A DNA stretch of 64,000 nucleotides from Pocillopora verrucosa (taxonomy: Eukaryota > Cnidaria > Anthozoa > Scleractinia > Pocilloporidae), in the NCBI RefSeq assembly GCF_036669915.1, contig NC_089316.1:13006743-13070742 (forward strand). Reading direction: 5' to 3'. Below are positions 11,370 through 22,646 of the stretch, piece after piece. Positions within the stretch are counted from its first letter, which is position 1. Each line of letters begins with the position of its first letter. The position numbers and the translations under genes are program-made. A model generated the notes under the pieces. It was not told where the DNA came from and did not search any database. It worked only from the letters and a program-made list of their open reading frames with translations.

Positions 11370-11600
11370 CCAAGGCGAATAGGGTGACCCAATATCTCAA
11401 TCTTATCCAGACCTTTAAATGCATCTCTCATAGAATGATAACAGCAATAACATCATGATAAACAAATTTCAGTGACTTCAAATTCAAGGGCGAATAGGCT
11501 AACCCAAACTCTAAACTTTGTCCAGACCTCTAAATTCATCTTTTCAATCTACATCATTAACAAATTTCAACTAATAAATTTGCGAAAAACATTAAGTAAT
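11370..11600. repeat. Tandem repeat of about 110-120 bp (AAGGCGAATAGGCT units)
   Basis: Successive units begin with AAGGCGAATAGG and contain CAGACCT followed by AAATTCATCTC-type sequence and then a CAAATTTCA box. Equivalent arrays lie at about 29935-30170 and 44150-44390. The repeats are diverged, so the array is old relative to the cassette duplication. Confidence 0.6.
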
Positions 11601-12243
11601 ACAGAAGCAAATAACAAATTTCGTGACTCGCACAGGCAGCGTGAGTTTTGTTACGAAAGAAAAAACCGGGACCGAAACTAAACAGCTTAAAAGCTACTAA
11701 ATTACAAACTCCTTGACATTATCTTATGCCACATTCACCCAAAGCATAAGCATGTTTTAAAGCTATTTCATTAAATTTCTTTTCTTCACAGAAGCTGCTT
11801 AAAGCGATGTTCGTCGGCTTCAAAAATTTAGCACATTGAGAATACAAGTTATTTACTACTCGAATCCTTTGGAAAATTCAGATTTTCAGTTCTCTGGTTC
11901 GTAGTTTTGTTCAGTTAAACCCAGTGTAACAAAAACATGTTTTGCTGGTGTGGATGGGGTATTCGTGTTGCTTATTGAAGTCGCTTCCAGCCCATTCACA
12001 CACGGGCCCCTGGGCGGTTTTTGTTACCCACTGTGTTGGCTTCAAGCCATTCTAGCTATCTTTTATAAGAGAATATCGCCTATTAAAAAAAAAGTTGGAC
12101 TTTGAGCAGAGATTTCGTGATCGGATAATACTTCGCGATACTCACGATTTGCTAGGGTACCTTTCACTGCCCTCCTTTATGCAAAAATTTCTCAATAAAT
12201 ATTAGTACTAAACCACGACTTATTCAAAACATTGCTGTACTGA

Positions 12244-14861
12244 CTAGCAAGCGGACACAGAAGGCCTGACTTTGCTGACATCTCGTTCCTGACCATGCTC
12301 AATTGAAGATACATTTCCGGCATCACTTAGGTTACGTTGTGAGCTCTTCTCTGCAAAGTTTCCATCGTCTGCATATGGAAAAATGGTTTTCAGCCTACTC
12401 CTCAATCGCTCTCTAATCTGCAGATGAACAGGCAACCAAGTATCAGTTGCTAAGCTATCAAATTTATAATTTATGTCTGAAATTTTCACAATTCACTTAA
12501 TGCACTTTCTCAGTCTGATATCCATCTCACCTGTCTGTTTCGCATACGGTGAAGGGCGAAAATCAAGAAACCCTAAAAACAGATAATTATTTTCCAGTAT
12601 AATTAGTCAATATAATAATGTTTTGAATAAGTCGTAGTGTAGTGCTAATGTTTGTTGACCAAAGTTTGCATAGAGTTAAAGGTGTTTGATGCTCTGATCA
12701 TTTGTTCACCTTGGAAACCCCCGTAACATAGGGGTAAAATATTGATTCAAAGTACGTTGCAGATCTCATGAATCGAGAAATAAATTTATTGTATCGATTA
12801 GAATCATTTTGAATGGGAAATATCATCTGACTAAAGTTAGTGTCTGTTTTTACCTGAGGTGTAGTTTGAGCGCCTAAGTATGCAAACCTTTGATTAAAAT
12901 TTAACAACTTTTGTTAAAAACTTACCTGAGTGAAGTTTAAGATGGTGAAAATATAGGCGAAAGCTTTGTGTAAGGGTAACAAAAGACCAAATAACCACGT
13001 GACGCCCAGTAGTGGCACCATCATTGCGCATGTTTTAATGCTAACTCTGAAGAACGACAGCAATATAAGTTTTGTGGACTAATTGATGGGAGTGTTTTTC
13101 CTTCACTTAATGTTTCATTATTTAAGATTAACTAGAGTGGAATTTGTGATTGACACAACGATTCTGTCACATTGCTTTATGCTGTTTTCCCTAAATTTTA
13201 TTTATTATCATTAATTTGTAAAATGCTGATTTCAAATCCCACCGTATCTGCCGGAAATGCTTGTCTTCCACCATTGGCTGCACTAGTGTGCTCATCTTTT
13301 TATGGACCTGGATGAGTATCAAAATGTTGACCTGGAAAAAATGTGAAATGCGTCGTCGAAAAGAGAAAAAATGTTAGCGGTCTTGTTACGAGCATAAGAT
13401 AAAGAAAAAGTCTGAATCCCTCGGCTCTCTGTAAATTGAACCCCAAATCTTCATGTAAGGAGAACTAAATGGTATATGTTCCTGCATACTGCTACAATGA
13501 GAAATGCCGAAAAAAATCATGCAGGTTATTATAATTGGGAAGATTGCAAACTTTGAGCCAGGTGGTCAAAAACAGAAAGGTGTTCATGTTTTTTGTAAAG
13601 GAGCAGGGGAAAAAAGAAGTATTCAATAGAAGCCAATTCCGGTAAATAAAAAGTAATAAAGTGGCCTCAATCAATTATAAACTCACAACTTCAACGAGCG
13701 CCACAAATGCGACGAATATCCAGATCAGGTTGTTAGTCGAGGACAGCCAACAACTTGAAAGGTAAAAGGAGAACATAAAATAAACACAGCGGCGATAAAA
13801 CCCCTAACCCACACCTTTTACCGGTAACAAAGCATCCAAAGGAGAAACAGAATCAAAATACACCAAATATTTTGTAGCAAAAAGAGAGAGAGTGGGAAGA
13901 CACAAAAGATGAAGAGACAAGTACTCAATAATTATCTTACTATTTTTCACTGGTATAACTTTGAATTCCATCTTTTCCAGCCGCAACGCTCAATGAAATG
14001 CCCACCATGACGATCGGAAAACCTTAACAGAAGTAGGAGGAAGTGAATGCAGAATCACACGCAGAATCACAGAGACGATTAAAAAAAGGCAGGTACAAAA
14101 AACTCATAAGTGAAATGAAAGTACCCCATGAGATGACGTGATACGTGTGCATCTTGTCGCCAATGATATAAACTTTCACAACAAACAGATAAAGATAAAC
14201 TCCCTCGACCATCATCCAACAGAAAGCGGCCATCAGGAAATATTGCGAGAGAGCTGCTGCCGTAACACAGAAAGCCTATGAGATAAAAGAGAGAGCCGGG
14301 TTTTTGTCTGTTTTAATACTCCTTTCTTAAGAATAACTTAAGCCCCTGAAGAGCAAATATACCGTGAATGGATGAAGAAGTCACTTACCCTATTTTCTGT
14401 GGCCTTTATACCGGCGAGAAAGATTATTTGACCAGCTCCGAGTGACACAGAAAGACTCAATCTTATTTGAGAAAGAGGCTGACCAAAATCTCTGGTGAAA
14501 TAAGTGAACAAACAAAAAGACAAAGACACAAAAAACCAAAAAGAAGCATTATATGACAACGCATGCGGCTAATTTCAAGTGGTACTTTTCCAGTTAAGGC
14601 ATTTGAATCACTGTCTCTCAGATGTCGAGATTTGCATAATTATTTATCATTAATTCTATTAACTCATTTTTTTATTGCGTACTTTCTAATTGGAGTCCGA
14701 AATCTTCAAAATCAAGTAAAGAATAAGTTTAGACGTATGCATGGTTGGGGTACTTACGTAATGAAGGATTCCACAATAATTGTCAAAAGTATCCCGGTAA
14801 TGGAGAAGCTTAGTGCCACGTAGGTGATAATTTGCAGAATAGCTTCGTTCTCCAACGTAAG
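12244..14861 (-). other. Unit 1: seven-transmembrane region and tail exons
   Basis: Eight exons. TM1 (AILQIITYVALSFSITGILL) is at 14861-14758, TM2 at 14491-14389, TM3 (YFLMAAFCWMMVEGVYLYLF) at 14275-14125, and TM4 with AAGKDGIQSYTS at 14022-13941. TM5 with the adhesion/secretin-class CWLSS motif, split by an intron after Tyr, is at 13753-13687. TM6 with GVTWLFGLLLPLH is at 13078-12926, TM7 (GFLIFALHRMRNRQ) at 12572-12531, and the tail at 12417-12244. These motifs are diagnostic of class B/adhesion receptors. All frames are open. Confidence 0.82.
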
Positions 14862-17800
14862 CTGTGTAATAAATGACATTAAGAGAAATAAGAAATTTGT
14901 TATCAAATAAACTGAATTGCAATACCCTATGATACATACATACATACACTTAATTTCAACTCGAATTATTAGAGTAACTCTAATGAGCTAATATCTTCGA
15001 GAAGGAAAAGTATATAAATCAAAAAAAATATATAAATCAATTAAAGTATTAAAATACATTGATTAAAACTACTGAAAGTTAATTTTTTTTATGGCTGTCT
15101 TAAAATCTTTAAATGATGTCATTGTTCTCATACTGTTTGGAAGCGAATTTCACATAAATAGATTCATGATAGAGCTTAGAAGATAAAATCATTACCCCTA
15201 GGCTATCATCGTAGTCAACTAAGACAGCAAAATGAGTCAAATGATTGCAGCTGCAAACTGTTTCTTCTGAGTTGCTTTTAGATGTAACCACATAGCATCC
15301 TCTCCCTGAGAACCCTTCTGACCTAAAAAAAAAATTTTTAAAAAAGCGTAAAAAAAATATGATGAACAAAAACAAGAAATGACCTCAAAAACCATCGAGG
15401 AACCAAAAGGTTAGATTTCAAATTTTCTTATCTCCTCCCAGTTATCCATAGAGTCGGCTTTGATATACTCACTGCCAGAGTGAGGCAAAAGGTTATATCA
15501 AGGCAGGCCAGGTGTCGTTTAAAATAGACTCATTAAACACAATTACAGCCTACCTTAAAAAGATGCGTGACGAAACAAAAAAGACAGGCAAAAACAAAAC
15601 AAAAGAGTGAGCCTGTGTTCATGACATACAGGACGACTTTATCAACAGAAGAATAAATAGGAAGATGATAGCAATAAACAAACAGAAAGAACAACGCTAT
15701 TCAGAAAAAATAATATGATAAAATTTTATGAAATAAACGGCTTCAATTCAGGAACAAGTAGAGCAGCAGTGACTGATAACTATGTAATGATTGTAGCAAT
15801 TGCCCATGCTCTGGAAAAAACCTTACGAGAATAATACTTATGAAATGTGTCGTCTTAATATAAAATCCACGGAACCATTTATTCTGAAACAAGGCTAGCA
15901 ATATATTTCAATTTTTACCCCTCGCTGAGGCCACTCCAAAATATGCATTTCTTCTCTCCTTTATCGACCTAAAAAAAAAATGATATCTTTGAAATAAATT
16001 GACATACGGTCGTTCGAGGGAGCAAATGGATGTCTGGATAATAAACCCTTACTAACATAAAGAAGCACCAACAAGTTCATCTCTCACAAGTTCATTCAAA
16101 TACTTGGGACGCGATTGCCTAATTACACTCACGCAGCTCGCGTACCCCGCGTACCTACGGAGATGCAATCTTTTCTCGTAGGAAGCTATCTTACCTCCCT
16201 TTATCGGACTTGATGAAGGTTAAAAGCAACCAAATCTATCCATCACTAGTTTGTACCGAAACGATATGTATCGAACTGTCTTTTAATTTGTACCGAATCG
16301 AGTTTATCGATGCATCGAAACGACTTGTATCGAAACGACTTTGTATCAAAACGACCGGTCGCCACATACTAATTTTGATCTTGCTTTTACTTCCAGGTTT
16401 CTGAACTTTAAGATGACATTTTCTCGCAGCTTGTCTGGGTTTGGAGCCATTGCTACGGCCATTATCCCGGAGCTCAAATGCCTGAAAATAAAACACAGTT
16501 TAAACATGATGCATATCAATGTTGAGCTTGGTAATTGCTAAGGATATGGCATCCTTAGCGCCATTACAAACCAGTGCTATTTCCACACTAATGTTGTAGA
16601 CGCTAAAATATGCATTGACTCACAGGGCAATCAACATGCAGAGTTTTAAAAAAGTTATAAGACCTTGTTGGTTAAATGCGCTGCGTTTTCCTTTTTTTAT
16701 TTTTTTGGTTTTCTATTTGATGGAAGGACGCTGCATTCGGTTAAAACATCGAGGGAATTAATTTTACCTTCTGTTTCCTGCTTTAATCCTGATGGGTTGA
16801 TCTGGAGCCAAGAGATCATGGAGATCTTTGTACACAATACCAACAACCACTGATCCTAAACAGGGAAGAGGAGAAATATATAACAGGCTGAAAAAACGTG
16901 ATAATTTAAATTTTAAAAGACTACGAATCAAATAGACGGTGTGCATCAGCAAAGAAATTTCACGAATATGGTTTTCCACACCATGGAAAGGAAAAAAAAA
17001 CAAGATAATGTTAATTTCAAAACGGTACGAATCACGTAGACTGTGTAAGTTAACAAACAAACATCTATGGAAATTTGAAAAGAAACCAAAAGAGCATTTT
17101 GTCAATACGTTAGAGAGTTGACTAGGTAGTCAATACAAACCGTTTTTCGCAAAATTTGCAGATGGAACATTTATGCTTGCTTGCCATTCTTCTTTCTCAA
17201 GATAGAAGTCACTCACATTTTGGCGCTGGACTTTTTGAATACGCAGCACTGACGGAGAATAAAGCATGTAAAAATATTAACAATGTAGTGACGTCATTAC
17301 CTTACTGTGTTATGATTGTAGAAATGCTGGTTTTACTTTACTACGCAACAAGTACAATTAAACTTTTCACTCCCATGAGTGACCAAGATAGATTTTCTCC
17401 TTTCAATATCAATACAGTATCAAGTAGACAAGTGATGAGAATAAAAAAAAATTAACTAGAGGATTATATAACTTGATCCAATATCAAATTCCTCAAGTAA
17501 CATCACAAGAACTATATGGCAGACAGTAAGGAGAATTACTAATGAGATCTTTTGGGAGTTAAAAGGTTTATCCTCTAAAGAACATAGAGCCATCGAGAAC
17601 AAGACATTTTAATATTTTTGAGGATGAAAATCGCTGGCAATTACTTTCGCTTCTAAAATGATTGATAAACGCAAATAGTTAAAGGAAGGAGCAGATGGAT
17701 CGATTTGATCCCGCAATAACGCTTATAAACTGGAACACGTGCCATAGTTTATTACATCATCAAGGCAGGAAGACCGTTTTATCATTTCATTACCCAGTTA

Positions 17801-20800
17801 GTGGGTAAACAAGTAATGGATCAGCGCTAATCAGGACAATTGATGTTCGTGTTCTGACTCACCCAATTTGTGGCCATGGATCTCTTTTGAAGACCTCGTT
17901 CCAACCAGGTGAAGTTTGCCATAATTAAGAACAAATTCCTCGAATGAATATGCCACGTTAAAGATGGATGCTCTGCTTATCTCAATCTGTTCTGTGCTAA
18001 ATGCGCCTTTAAGAGATTTTATGATGTTTCCCATACCGATTACGAAGTCATCAAAAACGTCTATAACCTTCTGCAATAACATAAAATGCATTTTGTTGTT
18101 GTTGAAGTAAGGTGCTAAGCATATGACATTGATTTTCAGTGTGACTCAAGGAAATGATCTGAGTCTCCCACGAGCATTCAAACCGCAGACCCTCTGGTCT
18201 TGGTCGGGTACTTAATCAACCAAGCATAAAAGATCTGAACCCTTTGTTACGCACGTGCATATTTTTTATATATTTTTAAAGTTAGAATAAAGTGCAAAAA
18301 AAAAAAAAAAAAAAAAGGAAAAGAATCTGCTGTCTAGAATGTGCTCAGATTGAAGATTCGTCGAGGAAGTCCACGTTTGTCTCTCTGGGTATCAACTACT
18401 TGCGATTGTCTTTTTAATAAACACTATCAATTCATATGCCTGTAAAACGTAAGCCTGTGCTACCTCTCCGGCTGAACACGTGGTTGAGGTTAATCTTTTT
18501 TATCAGAGCCTACTCTTATTATAACTATACATTTATGCACAAATTTGGTTTATGCTGCATAGCAATATGTGTGTAATTGAAATACCTTCAAGGAATCGTT
18601 TCTGGTGATCTCTATTCTGTCAAATTTAGAGACATATTCGTTTGCCTAATACAAAGAAAATAACAGTTGCAATTGTGAACTACGAGAATTCTAACAATGA
18701 CAATCACAAGGACAAGGATTACAGTTGATAGAGTACAAACCAGTTTACGAATTTTTCTCGACGTTGAAGAATACAACGAAGGCTGCGGCGACGGTTGTGT
18801 CCATGCTGATTCCGTTGATGCAGAGAGTTCTGCAGGTGACGGTGAAGATGATGATGTACCCGTTGACATCAATAAATTTCCAGAAACAAAAAAAGCAACA
18901 GAAAGATTAATTGATAATGATTATTATAGCATTAATCAAGATTGAATAATACATTTTTCCCTACCAATATCTCTCTTTTTGTGGTACTTCTTGTATTCGC
19001 TTGATTTACATTGATATAAACTGTTGTTGTTGTTTTTTTTTTGCCATTTCTGAATTTGTTTTAGTTTCACGCATCGTACGTAAGATCTGGATAGGGTAAC
19101 TGGGATATCGACGACAAATGATTTCATCAATTCCTTTCTTCTGATGTTTAGTCGATGAAATATTTATCAATTCATAAGTCTCCATCATCTCGGTATTACA
19201 GACACAAAACGAGTGGCTCTTTCTCCCATGAATGACCAAGAAAGCCTGAACGGTCAAGTCTTTCCAACGGAATACAAGTGTTAAATGTTTAAATGTAAAG
19301 GTTTTTAGAGGTATAGATTTCACTTTGGCTCGGGTGAAAAGGTCTTCAAACTCTACTTTTCAAAGCTTGGTCTGTGAGTAGAAATGCCCCGACGTTGATT
19401 TTGCCTCTTACAAATAAATAAATAAATGAATAAATAAATGAATAAATAAATGAATAAATAAATGAATAAATAAATGAATAAATAAATGAATAAATAAATG
19501 AATAAATAAATGAATAAATAAATGAATAAATAAATGAATAAATAAATGAATAAATAAATGAATAAATAAATGAATAAATAAATGAATAAATAAATGAATA
19601 AATAAATGAATAAATAAATGAATAAATAAATGAATAAATAAATGAATAAATAAATGAATAAATAAATGAATAAATGATTATAGAATCCGGCACTTGGTAG
19701 GGAATTTGAACACAGTTTTTTTCCCACCAGGGGGAAGGCGATGGGTATTTGAATAAATCAATCTTAAAAAGTTCAAATGCTTAAGGGGTTACCCCGTAAG
19801 AGGGGGGCGGGGAGGGGGGGGAGAGGGGGATATTGATAGACGCTACGCTCACCGTCTTCTCCTTCTTTGCAAATTTGAGGGCACCTTATTCCATTGCATT
19901 TTAAATCACATTGACCACCCTCAAAATAGTAAGCCTGCTCAAATTCATATTCCTCCTCGCCGATTGCCAGATTACATTCTGTGACGTTGCAGGTATGATA
20001 ACCTCCCTCATTTATTTGCTCAGAACATTGATCTACCAATAATGTGTTCGTGTGATTACAATTTTGCCCGCAAACTTCGAAGGAGATGTTGTTTGGCACG
20101 TGCTCACAATTGGTTACGGTACAGTTCATTTTGCAGGTATAACTGGTAAAGTTGCAATTTTGCACCCAACACTTATTTCCAAATTCCAGTGTGCGAGGTA
20201 CTTCAACATATTCTTGATAGTAGGTATGCGAAGAGTCTTGTCCTGTAACTGAAAACGCCATAAAAATAAATTATAACTAAGATGCAAAGGAAGTATTATT
20301 CAAAAATACAAAAATAATAATAAAAGAAAGAATTGGTTTCTTCTGAGCAGTAATTCTTTTACAATTAACAGAATGAAATATCGTCAATCGTCGCTTTGCT
20401 TCAGCACCAAAAAGAATGATTATTTTGGTGAACACAACACCATTTCAGTTCCAACACAGTATCGAGGAGTTTTTAAACAAGATAATGCAACTATTACTTC
20501 TAGTGATATATGAGAACTAAGGAAATTATTACTAACGGCGCTCTCAACCATTTAAACTTAATGCTACGTTGATCAAAATGTCCACCATTTTTATCCTCTG
20601 ATCAGTTTTTTTCTCTACACATTTAGCATCGCATTGAAACTGTGAAACTAGAGCCTGTAAGCAATCAGAGGCATTAAAATGAATTTTAAAAAAAAATAGG
20701 AAAAAAATCGTGCATCTAAACAAAAGTTTAAGGAGTATTGAAGTCTTAGATGTTTGTTTAGTTATATTGAGTAGATGAGGAGTGTTTATGTATCTTTTGA

Positions 20801-22646
20801 AACGCTGTCTGTAAGTTACTTTCCAAAGATAACTCGCTTTACAACCCTAGATCAAAACAAGCCGTCTTCCTGAAATTCGAAGATGAATCATCAGGCGTAA
20901 TTATCGCGGAGACATATTGGAGTGGGTATTTAAGCAGGCATTTAACCGTTACTTTGTTCAATCAAAACACCAAAGATTAAGATGAATAATAATCGGAAGT
21001 TTATAATTGTTTCTTTAGTCTATTATCATCATTATTACTTTTATTTCAAATAGTGATACCCGTTTTGTGATGATTATGATTGGTAAACAAACTGTCGCTG
21101 ATTCACCCCTCATTTCTTGACTACTTAATGGTCAGGCATGTATATGGTGACAATCAATTCTTTATCCTTGTCTCAACTATATTCTGCTCGTGCAATTAGA
21201 CGTGAAAACTTGCATTGTTAGAGGCTTCATATCATCTGTAATGATCACATGCATTCCTAAAAGTTTGCTTGATAACGATGTTGTTATCCCACCCGATATG
21301 AAATAGGAGTGGTTCTGTCTTACCGTTGGAGACCTCACAGATGTAGGCCGCCCACTCATAACTATCGAAGTAATCGATGTTGCACTCATTGTCGATTGTC
21401 GATTGTATAACAGCCACATTTCTTTTACGTGTTAGCTGGTTCTTTCGCCGTTGGCAAATAGTCAGCGGTCTTCCACTCAACCAAGTCCACTTGTCGGCCT
21501 TTTTTACCAAACCAATGTGATAGAACTTAGGAATGCGGTTTCGAATCTCTCTATTGATAAACATCCATTCTTCTTTAGTTTCAATGGAAACCAGGTCTCC
21601 GCCTTGGCTTCGGCATTTCCTTTGACTAACATTCCATGTTTCTTCCTGCTTTGAAAATATGTACCAAGAGTTATTGAAGGAAGGATTTTGGCATTCTGCA
21701 AAATAAAAACAACATCAAAAAAACTGATTATCTAACAATCACAATGCTTGCAATCATAGTGTTCATAATGTCTACAACAAAAGCAACAAAAATGATAATA
21801 ACGATATCAATAAAAATGTATATGATATGATAATGATGATGATAATTTGACTAATACTAATAACTGCTACTAATTGTAGTAATGACATGGTGATGATGAC
21901 AACGAACGCAATGATGATGGTGAAGAGGATGATGGTAATAATAATGACAAAAGTACATTTTTGTTTAGTGTCATCTGATACATGTTTCTTGGGTGTCTGG
22001 CATAATTATTTAACTGAGATGGGCTTGTGGGTACAGCACAATTTTTACTTTTGAGAGAGTTGTTCTAAAAGAAAAGTTTCTTCAAGACCAAAATACTAAG
22101 GGTGGTGTTTTGGATTATAATGTACTTGCATTGTGAAATGTCTTGTTACCCCCGCGCATTTCACAGGCATTTTTTTCTGCGAAAAGACTGATTTGAAAAG
22201 GCCACCATTCTTGGATATGTGTACCGGGAATTTTGGAAACAGCCATTTTGGCACTTTATAGCGAACAATATTTATTGATGGAGAAAAATATATCACTAAA
22301 TATATAATACTTATTAACTGATACTTGTAATTATGACGATAATGGTGACAGAACTAAAGCAATGCTTGGAATTAGGTTAAAGTTTTATAGCGTTAATTTT
22401 GTTTTTAGCATAAGCCTCGCTGAACTTTAACTTTGTTACTTTGTTTTCCAACTCGTATTATAGAGAAATTGCAAACCAATTAATGCACTTTATAGACAGT
22501 CAGTGACAGATTATTCTTAAACATCACTCAGAGATTTTTAAATTCCATTTCAGTTACATAAGTTCTTAATGGAACTATGCTCTCTCACCTGTTCCTTGCA
22601 ATTGCATCAGTAAAAGTAGAGTAACTATAGATTACAAAGTAAACAT
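12244..22646 (-). CDS. C-type-lectin adhesion GPCR, copy 1 (spliced model, CTLD1 lost)
   Basis: Nineteen exons on the minus strand have consensus GT-AG borders and matching phases: 22646-22589, 21695-21324, 20248-19853, 18829-18741, 18645-18586, 18070-17863, 17248-17141, 16855-16768, 16481-16391, 15968-15919, 15322-15196, 14861-14758, 14491-14389, 14275-14125, 14022-13941, 13753-13687, 13078-12926, 12572-12531, 12417-12244. They total 841 codons in one frame. Order: presumed signal exon, atypical C-type lectin domain, Cys-rich module, Ser/Pro linker, GAIN domain, GPS with a canonical HL/T cleavage triad, 7TM, and a 57-residue tail ending PSVSAC. Adhesion GPCRs self-cleave at the GPS and signal from the membrane through G proteins. 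The lectin module suggests glycan or pathogen-surface recognition, which is inference. The first exon carries an in-frame TAA at codon 5, so either another first exon is used or the copy lacks its signal peptide. A CTLD1 remnant lies at 22150-22255. Confidence 0.7.
15196..18070 (-). other. Unit 1: GAIN domain and GPS exons
   Basis: Six exons encode a GAIN domain: EEFVLNYGKLHLVG in subdomain A, WQASINVPSANFAKNG, then SVVVGIVYKDLHDLL, then APNPDKLRENVILKFRNLE. The GPS follows. CIFWSGLSE (15968-15919) is joined to GRGCYVV and VCSCNHLTHFAVL (15322-15196). Four Cys and the first Trp of the GPS pattern are present; the second Trp is replaced by Phe. The HLT triad is the standard autoproteolysis site. 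Confidence 0.82.
18741..18829 (-). other. Unit 1: Ser/Thr/Pro-rich linker exon
   Basis: This encodes a short Ser/Thr/Pro-rich stalk (TQPSPQPSLYSSTS). Two acceptors are possible. The outer one, used in the unit 3 model at 51065, is changed from AG to AA in unit 1. The inner acceptor CCTGCAG at 18831-18830 is intact in phase 1 and conserved in all copies (TAG in unit 2), so I use it. The sequence continues beyond the donor as a hydrophobic open frame, discussed as a finding. Confidence 0.55.
19412..19676. repeat. 12-bp minisatellite (AATAAATAAATG)n
   Basis: About 22 near-perfect copies lie in an intron of GPCR copy 1. Units 2 and 3 have at most five AAAT-type repeats at the matching place (about 52105-52128 in unit 3), so the expansion is specific to unit 1. 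The translations on the minus strand (Phe-Ile-Tyr-Leu/Ser repeats of more than 100 codons) are artefacts. Confidence 0.97.
19853..20248 (-). other. Unit 1: Cys-rich module exon, unrecognised
   Basis: One phase 1-1 exon of 396 bp encodes about 131 residues. Cysteines are densely spaced (WVQNCNFTSYTCKMNC, then NCEHVP, VCGQNC, QCSEQ, HTCNVTECN, QCDLKCNGIRCPQICK), with several N-glycosylation sequons (NFT, NCT, NIS, NHT, NVT). I do not recognise a named domain. The same module is at 34970-35362 and 52342-52737. In this copy the Cys of VPCTLEYG is Arg and a new Cys appears eleven residues later (NKCW). Confidence 0.65.
21324..21695 (-). other. Unit 1: C-type lectin-like domain exon (CTLD2)
   Basis: A single phase 1-1 exon of 372 bp begins ECQNPSFNNSWYIFS. 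CTLD landmarks are CRSQGGDLVSIETKEEW, FYHIGLVKKADKWTWLSG, a central Cys (NECNIDYF) and WAAYICE. The calcium/sugar-binding EPN or QPD and WND motifs are missing, so this is a lectin-fold domain that probably does not bind sugar in the classical calcium-dependent way. Confidence 0.8.
22150..22255 (-). pseudogene. Unit 1: remnant of the CTLD1 exon
   Basis: It matches only the two ends of the unit 3 exon at 55201-55571. The start (TGCCAAAAT to CCCGGTACACAT) is fused to the end (AAGAATGGTGGCC onward), removing about 265 bp. The acceptor CTACAG has become CTATAA, and the conserved end (ICEM in unit 2) is damaged. Because CTLD exons are phase 1-1, skipping it keeps the downstream frame. Confidence 0.7.

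Larger units (their letters stand above)
10133..12243. other. Tail-to-tail intergenic region of unit 1
   Basis: This separates the 3' ends of cGLR copy 2 and the minus-strand GPCR gene. It contains C-rich tracts (about 10268-10320), two degenerate tandem repeats listed separately, and no recognised gene. The open frames at 10321-10629 and 10415-10612 recur in unit 2 only because the DNA is duplicated, and they have no protein-family character. Confidence 0.5.

Noticed and set aside
11370..11600. Possible CRISPR-like array from spaced repeats
   Set aside because: Units are over 100 bp, diverged and directly adjacent without unique spacers, and the sequence is eukaryotic.
14024..14026. Apparent premature TAA in the TM3-TM4 region of GPCR copy 1
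   Set aside because: It lies inside a 102-bp intron directly before the acceptor (TTAAG). The intron is an open frame in unit 2, which makes the stop look like a lesion. Splicing 14125 to 14022 removes it.
19346..19727. Open frames of 115-124 codons with FIYL/SFIY repeats
   Set aside because: They arise from the 12-bp minisatellite, which is free of stops in two minus-strand frames. There is no independent coding evidence.
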